Assembly: GCF_030435805.1 (NCBI RefSeq)
Contig: NC_081295.1
Coordinates: 128,873,501-128,937,500, forward strand
DNA length: 64,000 bases
Reading direction: 5' to 3'
Source: Mustela lutreola
Taxonomy: Eukaryota > Chordata > Mammalia > Carnivora > Mustelidae
Under the pieces are notes generated by a model. It made no database searches. It had not been told where the DNA came from and saw nothing but the letters and a program-made list of their open reading frames with translations. Shown in pieces: positions 42,462-53,267 of the stretch (position 1 is the stretch's first letter; every line of letters starts with the position of its first letter). Made by a program: the position numbers and the translations under genes.

Positions 42462-45400
42462 TCTGAGAGAGAAGCGTGGTTGCACACATCTGTCGCTGGA
42501 CTCCCCAGGAACAAGTCTGGGGAAGGCGCAGCATGCTGACCCAGAGAAGAGAAGGAGCCATTGGCCTTGTGGCCGGGAAAAAATTGGGAAGCAGGATAGC
42601 TTGCCGTGGCAGGAACAGCAGGCCGGTGGCAAGACAAGTGTCACCGGCTCCCTGTGCAGAGAGACGAAGCCTGGCAGCTAAGGAGACATGAAGGGACGAC
42701 AAGGGCAGGGATGCGTGCTCCAATCTGAGGAAGGAGTCTGGGCAGAAGGCAGGCCTGTCCTGTGCCTCTGGTCCCAAGGGGACAGCATCTCCTTGGGCAA
42801 CTGTCCGTAGGGCAGACTTGGGCTTTCTACCTGGCGACATACCCGGAACTTGCAGAAAGAGCTCCCTCGAGAAACAGGCAGTCAGATGCCATCTTCCTCC
42901 AAGATGTGACAGCGTTTTCAGTGGCAGGGGGTTTGCTGAGGAAGGAGTGGGGACAATCACCCAAAGCTCCCCATTCCTGTGAACGGGCGGTGTTCAGGGA
43001 TCCTGTCGCCTCTCCTCTCCTGTGGGGAAGGCACTGGCCTTGTCCGCGAGTCCGCCTGAGGGACAGTGCCAAAGGCCAAGCGTTGCCTACACCGGGAGTT
43101 GGTAGTGTGCATAGAGTGCCATCCTAGGCCACACACGCTGCTGCAGGGTTGTGGCTGTGTTTGCTTAGTTCGGCCGGGCAGGGTGAACCCAGGGCGCCAA
43201 CATGGAGCCCGGGAAAGCGAGGCCCAAGAGGGACCAGCTCTTCCGCAGCTCTTCTACCCTGATGCGACAGAGAGAACACCCAAAGCCTTGCTGAGGAAGA
43301 AGCAGCGAAGTGCGGTTCGCGCCAAGGTGAAAACCTCTGCGAAAGCATAGCAGTTCCTGGGAAATCAGAGTCGGTTCTGTGGTCTGCTGTTGCTGCTTAC
43401 CTTAGCCTAGTATTCGTAGCACGGCGAGAGAAGCCCTCATAGAGCGAAAGCCTCTTTGCCCGGGCATCCGCTCTGGGAAAGCACAGCATTCTTTGGGAAA
43501 TCAGAGTCGGGTCTGTGGGATGCTGCTGCTGCTTTCCTGAGCAAGACTCTACAGCATGGTGTGATAAACCCGTATGGAGCGAAATCCTCATTGCCTGGGC
43601 ATCCCCTCTGCCTGAGAGAGAACCGTGGTTGCGCCTGTGGAAAGAGCCTTAAGGAAAGGGACATGTCTGTCACTGGGCTCCCCAGGAGCATGTCTGGGGA
43701 ACGTGCAGCACGCTTCCCAGGGGAAGAGAAGGAGCCCTTGGCCTTGTGGTCGGGAAACGGTCGCGAAGCTGGAGAGCCGGCACTGGCAGGAACAGCGGGC
43801 CGCTGGTAAGACAAGTGTCACCCACACCCTGTGTGAGAGACGAAGCCTGGCTGCTAAAGAGACACAAGGGGACGATTGGGCAAGGGAGCGTGCTCCAATC
43901 TGAGGAAGGAGTCTGGGCCGAAGGAAGGCCTTTCCTGTGCCTCTGGTCCAAAGGGGCAGCATCTCCTTGGCCACATGTCCAGAGGGCAGACGTGGGCTTG
44001 TGACCAAGCTCCGGGCCTTAACTCGCAGAAACACCTCCTGGAGGAATGGGCAAACAGACGCCGTCTTCCTCCAGGATGTGGCAGCATTGGCGGAGGCAGG
44101 GGGTGTCCCGGGGAAACAGGGACAATTACCCATTACTCCCCATCCCAGGGCACGGGCGGTGTGTGCAGTGATCCTCTCACGTCTCCTCAAGGATGGAGAA
44201 GGCACTGGGCTAGTCCCCTGTCCACCTGAACGCCAGAGCGAAAGGGCAGGCCTTGCCTATGCAGAGAGAAGGCATTGTAGGTATAGTGCCATCCTAGGCT
44301 ACGCACGCTGCTGCAGGGTCGAGGCTGTGTCTGCTCATTTCGGCTTAACAAGGTGAACCCCGGGCACAAACTTGGAGCCCAGAAAGCAAGGCCCAAGAGG
44401 CACCAGCTCTACCGTGGCTCTTCTTCCCTATCGAGACAGAGCGAACGACCAAACGCTTGCTGAGGAAGCAGCAGCAAAGTGCGTTTCGCGCCAAGCTGAA
44501 AACCTCTGCGAAAGCAGAGCACTCGCTAGGAAAACAGAGTCTTTTCTATGGGATGCATTTGTTGCTTGCCATAGCCTACTATTCGCAGCACGATGGGAGA
44601 AACCCGCATAGAGCGAAAGCCTCTTTGCCGGGGCATCCCCTCTGGGAAACAACAGCATTCCTTGGGAAATCAGAGTCGGGTCTGTGGGACGCTGCCTGCT
44701 GCTTGCCAGAGCAGGTCTCCACAGCACGGTATAATAAACCCGCATGGAGCGAAATCCTCTATGCCTGGGCATCCCCTCTGCCTGAGAGAGAACCGTGCTT
44801 GCGCCTGTGGAAAGAGCCTTAAGGAAAGGGACATGTCTGTCACTGGGCTCCACAGGAGCCTGTCTTGGGAAAATGCAGCACGCTGCCCCAGGAGAAGAGA
44901 AGGAGCCCTTGGCCTTGGGGACGGGAAACGGTCGTGAAGCTGGAGTGCCGGCCCTGGCAGGAACAGCGGGCCTGTGGCAAGACAAGTGTCACCCGCACCC
45001 TGTGCAGAGAGACGAAGCCTGGCTGCTAAGGAGACATGAGGGGACGATTGGGCAAGGGAGCGTGCTCCAATCTGAGGAAGGAGTCCGAGAAGGAAGGCCT
45101 TTCCTGTGCCTCTGGTCCCAAGGGGACAGCATCTCCTTGGCCACCTGTCCAGAGGGCAGAAGTGGGCTTGCCACCAAACTCCCGGCCCTGAACTCGCAGA
45201 ATCACCTCCTGGAGGAATGGGCAATCAGATGCCGTCTTCCTCCAGGATGTGGCAGCATTGGCGGAGGCAGGGAGTGTCCCGGGGAAACAGGGACAGTTAC
45301 CCATTACTCCCCATCCCAGGGCACGGGCGGTGTTGCAGTGATCCTCTCACGTCTCCTCAAGGATGGGGAAGGCACTGGCCTAGTCCCCTGTCCACCTGAA

Positions 45401-46275
45401 CGCCAGAGCGAAAGGGCAGGCCTTGCCTATGCCGAGAGATGGCATTGTGAGCAGAGTGCCATCCTAGGCCACGCACGCTGCTGCAGGGTCGAGGCTGTGT
45501 CTGCTTAGTTCGGCTTAGCGAGGTGAACCCCGGGTGCGAACTTGGAGCCGAGGAAATCAAGGCCCAAGCGGCACCAGCTCTCCCGTGGCTCTTCTTCCCT
45601 GCCGCGACAGAGGGAACGACCAAAGCCTTGCAAAAGACGGAGCAGTGAAGTGTGGATCGCGCCAAGCTGAAAACCTCTGCGAAAGCATAGCAGTCACTGG
45701 GAAATCAGAGTCGGTTCTGCGGGCTGCTATTGTAGCTTGCCTTAGCCTAGTATTCGCAGCACGATGGGAGAAACCCGTAGAGAGCGAAAGCCCCTTTGCT
45801 GTGGCATCTCCTCTGGGAAAGCACAGCATTCGTTGTGAAATCAGAATCGGATGTGTGGGATGCTGCAGCTGAATGCCTGAGCTAGTCCCCGCAGTATGGT
45901 GGAAGATACCCGCATGGAGCGAAATCCTCTTTGCCCTAACACCCCTTTGCCTAAGAGAAGCATGTTTGCACATCTGAAAGGGCCTTCAGGAAAGGGAAAC
46001 GGCTGTCACCGCGCTCCCCAGAAACAAGTCTGGGGAAGGCACAGCACGCCGCCCCCAGAGAAGAGAAGGAGCCATTGGCCTTGGGGTCGGGAAACGGTCG
46101 GGAAGCAGAAGAGCCTGCCCTGGCAGGAACAGCAGGCCGGTGGCAAGACAAATGTCACCCGCTCCCTTTGCAGAGAGACAAAGCCTGGCTAATAAGGAGA
46201 CATGAAGGGACGACTAGGGCAGGGACGCGTGCTCCACTCTGAGGAAGGAGTCTGGGCAGAAGGCAGGCCTGTCCT
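42462..46275 (+). repeat. Left edge of the array: diverged monomers in the order A', C', C
   Basis: A partial monomer (42,462-42,761) is followed by monomers of 1,175, 1,169 and 1,170 bp. The first resembles type A, the next two type C; type B is absent. Up to about 44,700 they differ clearly from the main array. The stretch 44,795-46,275 is near-identical to 48,288-49,771, with few substitutions and small indels (offset 3,493 falling to 3,492). This is the transition into the homogeneous array. Confidence 0.9.
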
Positions 46276-49200
46276 GTGCCTCTGGTCCCAAGGGGACAGC
46301 ATCTCCTTGGGCAACTGTCCGTAGGGCAGACTTGGGCTAGCTACCTGGCGCCATACCCGGAACTCGCAGAAACAGCTCCCTCGAGAAATGCGCAGTCAGG
46401 TGCCATCTTCCTCCAAGATGTGACAGCATTGTGGGTGGCAGGGTGTGTGCCGGGAAAAGAGTGGGGACAATCCCCGAAAGCTCCCCATTCCAGTAACGGG
46501 CAGTGTTCAGGGATCCTGTCGCCTCTCCTCTCCTGTGAGGAAGACACTGACCTAGTCCGCGAATCCGCCTGAGGGCCAGTGCCAAAGGCCAAAGTTGCCT
46601 ACACCGGGAGATGGTAGTGTGCATAGAGTGCCATCCTAGGCAACGCACGCTGCTGCAGGGTTGTGGCTGTGTCTGCTTAGTTCACCCTGGCATGGTGAAC
46701 CCAGGGCATCAACATGGAGTCCGGGAAAGCAAGGCCCAAGAGGCAGCAGCTCTCCCGCAGCTCTTCTATCCTGATGTGACAGAGCGAACAGCCAAAGCCT
46801 TGCTGAGGAAACAGCAGCGAAGTGCGGTTCGCGCCAAGGTGAAAACCTCTGCGAAAGCAGAGCAGTCGCTGGGAAATCAGAGTCTGTTCTGTGGGCTGCT
46901 GTTGCTGCTGGCCTTAGCCTAGTATTCGCAGCATGGCAGGAGAAACCCGCATAAAGCAAAAGCCTCTTTGCACTGGCACAACATCTGGGAAAGCACAGCA
47001 TTCTTTGGGAAATCAGAGTCGGGTCTGTGGGATGCTGCCTGTTGCTTTCCAGAGCTAGTCTCCACAGCACGGTGTAATAAACCCGCATGGAGCGAAATCC
47101 TCTTTGCCTGGGCATCCCCTCTGCCTGAGAGAGAAGCATGGTTGCATATGTCTGTCACTGCGCTCCCTAGGAGCAAGTGTGGGGAAGGCGCAGCACGCCG
47201 TCCCTGGGGAAGAGAAGGAGCCCTTGGCCTTGGGGTCCGGAAACGCTCGGGAAGCAGGATAGCCTACCATGGCACGAACAGCAGGGCGGTGGCAAGACAC
47301 GTGTCACCCGCTCCCTGTAAGGAGAGATGGAAGCCTGGCTGCTAAGGAGACATGAGGGGATGACTAGGGCAGGGGTGCGTGCTCCACTCTGAGGAAGGAG
47401 TCTGGGCAGAAGGCAGGCCTGTCCTGTGCCTCAGGTCCCAAGGGGACAGCATCTCCTTGGCCACCTGTCCCAAGGGCAGACTTGGGCTTGCCACCAGGTG
47501 CCATACCCGGAACTCGCAGAAACAACCCCATGGAGAAACCGGCAGTCAGAAGCCCTGTTCCACCAAGATGTGGCAGCGTTGTGGGTGGCAGGGGGTGTGC
47601 CGCGGAAGGAGTGGAGACAGTACCCCACAGTTCCCAATCCTAGTGCACGGGCCTTGTGCAGGGATCCTGTCGCCTCCTCTCTCCTGTGGTGAAGGCACTG
47701 GCCTAGACCCCGAGTCTGCCTGATCGCCGGAGAAACGGCAAAGCCTTACCTACGCCAGGAGATGGTAATAGGCATAGAGTGCCATGATAGGCCACGCACG
47801 TTGCTGCAGGGTTGTGTCTGTGTCTATTTGTTCGGCTTAGCAAGGTGAAACCCGGGCGCGATCTTGGAGCCCGGAAAAGCAACGTCCCAGAGGCACCAGC
47901 TCCCCCGCAGCTCTTCTTCCCTGCCGCTACAGAGCGAACAAACAAAGCCTTGCTGAGGAAGCAGCAGCGAAGTGCGATTCGTGCCAAGCTGAAAACCTCT
48001 GCGAAAGCATAGCCGTCGCTGGGAAATCAGAGTCTGTTCTGTGGGCTGCTGTTGCTGCTTGCCTTAGCCTAGTATTATCAGCATGGCGGGAGAAACCCGC
48101 ATTAAGCGAAAGACTCTTTGCACGGGCATCCCCTCTAGGAACGCACAGCATTCTTTGGGAAATCAGAGTCGGGTGTGTGGGATGCTGCCTGTTCCTTGCC
48201 AGAGCTTGTCTCCACAGCATGGTGTAATAAACCCGCATGGAGCGAAATCCTCTATGCCTGGGCATCCCCTCTGCCTGAGAGAGAACCGTGCCTGCGCCTG
48301 TGGAAAGAGCCTTAAGGAAAGGGACATGTCTGTCACTGGGCTCCACAGGAGCCTGTCTTGGGAAAATGCAGCACGCTGCCCCAGGAGAAGAGAAGGAGCC
48401 CTTGGCCTTGGGGTCGGGAAACGGTCGTGAAGCTGGAGAGCCGGCCCTGGCAGGAACAGCGGGCCTGTGGCAAGACAAGTGTCACCCGCTCCCTGTGCAG
48501 AGAGACGAAGCCTGGCTGCTAAGGAGACATGAGGGGACGATTGGGCAAGGGAGCGTGCTCCAATCTGAGGAAGGAGTCCGAGAAGGAAGGCCTTTCCTGT
48601 GCCTCTGGTCCCAAGGGGACAGCATCTCCTTGGCCACCTGTCCAGAGGGCAGAAGTGGGCTTGCCACCAAACTCCCGGCCCTGAACTCGCAGAATCACCT
48701 CCTGGAGGAATGGGCAATCAGATGCCGTCTTCCTCCAGGATGTGGCAGCATTGGCGTAGGCAGGGAGTGTCCCGGGAAACAGGGACAGTTACCCATTACT
48801 CCCCATCCCAGGGCACGGGCGGTGTTGCAGTGATCCTCTCACGTCTCCTCAAGGATGGGGAAGGCACTGGCCTAGTCCCCTGTCCACCTGAACGCCAGAG
48901 CGAAAGGGCAGGCCTTGCCTATGCCGAGAGATGGCATTGTGAGCAGAGTGCCATCCTAGGCCACGCACGCTGCTGCAGGGTCGAGGCTGTGTCTGCTTAG
49001 TTCGGCTTAGCGAGGTGAACCCCGGGTGCGAACTTGGAGCCGAGGAAATCAAGGCCCAAGCGGCACCAGCTCTCCCGTGGCTCTTCTTCCCTGCCGCGAC
49101 AGAGGGAACGACCAAAGCCTTGCAAAAGAAGGAGCAGTGAAGTGTGGATCGCGCCAAGCTGAAAACCTCTGCGAAAGCATAGCAGTCACTGGGAAATCAG

Positions 49201-49771
49201 AGTCGGTTCTGCGGGCTGCTTTTGTAGCTTGCCTTAGCCTAGTATTCGTTCGCAGCACGATGGGAGAAACCCGTAGAGAGCGAAAGCCCCTTTGCTGTGG
49301 CATCTCCTCTGGGAAAGCACAGCATTCGTTGTGAAATCAGAATCGGATGTGTGGGATGCTGCAGCTGAATGCCTGAGCTAGTCTCCGCAGAATGGTGGAA
49401 GATACCCGCATGGAGCGAAATCCTCTTTGCCCTAGCACCCCTTTGCCTAAGAGAAGCATGTTTGCACATCTGAAAGGGCCTTCAGGAAAGGGAAACGGCT
49501 GTCACCGCGCTCCCCAGAAACAAGTCTGGGGAAGGCACAGCACGCCGCCCCCAGAGAAGAGAAGGAGCCATTGGCCTTGGGGTCGGGAAACGGTCGGGAA
49601 GCAGAAGAGCCTGCCCTGGCAGGAACAGCAGGCCGGTGGCAAGACAAATGTCACCCGCTCCCTTTGCAGAGAGACAAAGCCTGGCTAATAAGGAGACATG
49701 AAGGGACGACTAGGGCAGGGACGCGTGCTCCACTCTGAGGAAGGAGTCTGGGCAGAAGGCAGGCCTGTCCT
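46276..49771 (+). repeat. Higher-order unit 1 (types A 46,276-47,425; B 47,426-48,598; C 48,599-49,771)
   Basis: Start was set at the shared landmark 'tgcctctggtcccaagg'; the phase is arbitrary. Types A, B and C are clearly diverged from each other. Diagnostic sites just after the landmark: A has 'gggcaactgtccgtagggca', B has 'ccacctgtcccaagggcaga', C has 'ccacctgtccagagggcaga'. Confidence 0.95.
46873..47140 (+). repeat. Doubled 136-bp module inside the monomer
   Basis: GAAATCAGAGTC starts at 46,873 and again at 47,009, exactly 136 bp apart. Both copies then run through a 'ctgtggg..tgctg' block, 'tagt', 'gcagca.gg', 'aaacccgcat', 'agc.aaa.cctctttgc' and 'catc'. The same doubling is seen in type B (48,023 and 48,159) and in the spacer fragment. 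It is an older tandem duplication nested inside the monomer. Confidence 0.88.
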
Positions 49772-52700
49772 GTGCCTCTGGTCCCAAGGGGACAGCATCT
49801 CCTTGGGCAACTGTCCGTAGGGCAGACTTGGGCTAGCTACCTGGCGCCATACCCGGAACTCGCAGAAACAGCTCCCTCGAGAAATGCGCAGTCAGGTGCC
49901 ATCTTCCTCCAAGATGTGACAGCATTGTGGGTGGCAGGGTGTGTGCCGGGAAAAGAGTGGGGACAATCCCCGAAAGCTCCCCATTCCAGTAACGGGCAGT
50001 GTTCAGGGATCCTGTCGCCTCTCCTCTCCTGTGAGGAAGACACTGACCTAGTCCGCGAATCCGCCTGAGGGCCAGTGCCAAAGGCCAAAGTTGCCTACAC
50101 CGGGAGATGGTAGTGTGCATAGAGTGCCATCCTAGGCAACGCACGCTGCTGCAGGGTTGTGGCTGTGTCTGCTTAGTTCACCCTGGCATGGTGAACCCAG
50201 GGCATCAACATGGAGTCCGGGAAAGCAAGGCCCAAGAGGCAGCAGCTCTCCCGCAGCTCTTCTATCCTGATGTGACAGAGCGAACAGCCAAAGCCTTGCT
50301 GAGGAAACAGCAGCGAAGTGCGGTTCGCGCCAAGGTGAAAACCTCTGCGAAAGCAGAGCAGTCGCTGGGAAATCAGAGTCTGTTCTGTGGGCTGCTGTTG
50401 CTGCTGGCCTTAGCCTAGTATTCGCAGCATGGCAGGAGAAACCCGCATAAAGCAAAAGCCTCTTTGCACTGGCACAACATCTGGGAAAGCACAGCATTCT
50501 TTGGGAAATCAGAGTCGGGTCTGTGGGATGCTGCCTGTTGCTTTCCAGAGCTAGTCTCCACAGCACGGTGTAATAAACCCGCATGGAGCGAAATCCTCTT
50601 TGCCTGGGCATCCCCTCTGCCTGAGAGAGAAGCATGGTTGCATATGTCTGTCACTGCGCTCCCTAGGAGCAAGTGTGGGGAAGGCGCAGCACGCCGTCCC
50701 TGGGGAAGAGAAGGAGCCCTTGGCCTTGGGGTCCGGAAACGCTCGGGAAGCAGGATAGCCTACCATGGCACGAACAGCAGGGCGGTGGCAAGACACGTGT
50801 CACCCGCTCCCTGTAAGGAGAGATGGAAGCCTGGCTGCTAAGGAGACATGAGGGGATGACTAGGGCAGGGGTGCGTGCTCCACTCTGAGGAAGGAGTCTG
50901 GGCAGAAGGCAGGCCTGTCCTGTGCCTCAGGTCCCAAGGGGACAGCATCTCCTTGGCCACCTGTCCCAAGGGCAGACTTGGGCTTGCCACCAGGTGCCAT
51001 ACCCGGAACTCGCAGAAACAACCCCATGGAGAAACCGGCAGTCAGAAGCCCTGTTCCACCAAGATGTGGCAGCGTTGTGGGTGGCAGGGGGTGTGCCGCG
51101 GAAGGAGTGGAGACAGTACCCCACAGTTCCCAATCCTAGTGCACGGGCCTTGTGCAGGGATCCTGTCGCCTCCTCTCTCCTGTGGTGAAGGCACTGGCCT
51201 AGACCCCGAGTCTGCCTGATCGCCGGAGAAACGGCAAAGCCTTACCTACGCCAGGAGATGGTAATAGGCATAGAGTGCCATGATAGGCCACGCACGTTGC
51301 TGCAGGGTTGTGTCTGTGTCTATTTGTTCGGCTTAGCAAGGTGAAACCCGGGCGCGATCTTGGAGCCCGGAAAAGCAACGTCCCAGAGGCACCAGCTCCC
51401 CCGCAGCTCTTCTTCCCTGCCGCTACAGAGCGAACAAACAAAGCCTTGCTGAGGAAGCAGCAGCGAAGTGCGATTCGTGCCAAGCTGAAAACCTCTGCGA
51501 AAGCATAGCCGTCGCTGGGAAATCAGAGTCTGTTCTGTGGGCTGCTGTTGCTGCTTGCCTTAGCCTAGTATTATCAGCATGGCGGGAGAAACCCGCATTA
51601 AGCGAAAGACTCTTTGCACGGGCATCCCCTCTAGGAACGCACAGCATTCTTTGGGAAATCAGAGTCGGGTGTGTGGGATGCTGCCTGTTCCTTGCCAGAG
51701 CTTGTCTCCACAGCATGGTGTAATAAACCCGCATGGAGCGAAATCCTCTATGCCTGGGCATCCCCTCTGCCTGAGAGAGAACCGTGCCTGCGCCTGTGGA
51801 AAGAGCCTTAAGGAAAGGGACATGTCTGTCACTGGGCTCCACAGGAGCCTGTCTTGGGAAAATGCAGCACGCTGCCCCAGGAGAAGAGAAGGAGCCCTTG
51901 GCCTTGGGGTCGGGAAACGGTCGTGAAGCTGGAGAGCCGGCCCTGGCAGGAACAGCGGGCCTGTGGCAAGACAAGTGTCACCCGCTCCCTGTGCAGAGAG
52001 ACGAAGCCTGGCTGCTAAGGAGACATGAGGGGACGATTGGGCAAGGGAGCGTGCTCCAATCTGAGGAAGGAGTCCGAGAAGGAAGGCCTTTCCTGTGCCT
52101 CTGGTCCCAAGGGGACAGCATCTCCTTGGCCACCTGTCCAGAGGGCAGAAGTGGGCTAGCCACCAAACTCCCGGCCCTGAACTCGCAGAATCACCTCCTG
52201 GAGGAATGGGCAATCAGATGCCGTCTTCCTCCAGGATGTGGCAGCATTGGCGTAGGCAGGGAGTGTCCCGGGAAACAGGGACAGTTACCCATTACTCCCC
52301 ATCCCAGGGCACGGGCGGTGTTGCAGTGATCCTCTCACGTCTCCTCAAGGATGGGGAAGGCACTGGCCTAGTCCCCTGTCCACCTGAACGCCAGAGCGAA
52401 AGGGCAGGCCTTGCCTATGCCGAGAGATGGCATTGTGAGCAGAGTGCCATCCTAGGCCACGCACGCTGCTGCAGGGTCGAGGCTGTGTCTGCTTAGTTCG
52501 GCTTAGCGAGGTGAACCCCGGGTGCGAACTTGGAGCCGAGGAAATCAAGGCCCAAGCGGCACCAGCTCTCCCGTGGCTCTTCTTCCCTGCCGCGACAGAG
52601 GGAACGACCAAAGCCTTGCAAAAGAAGGAGCAGTGAAGTGTGGATCGCGCCAAGCTGAAAACCTCTGCGAAAGCATAGCAGTCACTGGGAAATCAGAGTC

Positions 52701-53267
52701 GGTTCTGCGGGCTGCTTTTGTAGCTTGCCTTAGCCTAGTATTCGTTCGCAGCACGATGGGAGAAACCCGTAGAGAGCGAAAGCCCCTTTGCTGTGGCATC
52801 TCCTCTGGGAAAGCACAGCATTCGTTGTGAAATCAGAATCGGATGTGTGGGATGCTGCAGCTGAATGCCTGAGCTAGTCTCCGCAGAATGGTGGAAGATA
52901 CCCGCATGGAGCGAAATCCTCTTTGCCCTAGCACCCCTTTGCCTAAGAGAAGCATGTTTGCACATCTGAAAGGGCCTTCAGGAAAGGGAAACGGCTGTCA
53001 CCGCGCTCCCCAGAAACAAGTCTGGGGAAGGCACAGCACGCCGCCCCCAGAGAAGAGAAGGAGCCATTGGCCTTGGGGTCGGGAAACGGTCGGGAAGCAG
53101 AAGAGCCTGCCCTGGCAGGAACAGCAGGCCGGTGGCAAGACAAATGTCACCCGCTCCCTTTGCAGAGAGACAAAGCCTGGCTAATAAGGAGACATGAAGG
53201 GACGACTAGGGCAGGGACGCGTGCTCCACTCTGAGGAAGGAGTCTGGGCAGAAGGCAGGCCTGTCCT
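49772..53267 (+). repeat. Higher-order unit 2
   Basis: Essentially identical to unit 1; one difference noticed at 52,158 (A where other units have T). Confidence 0.95.
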
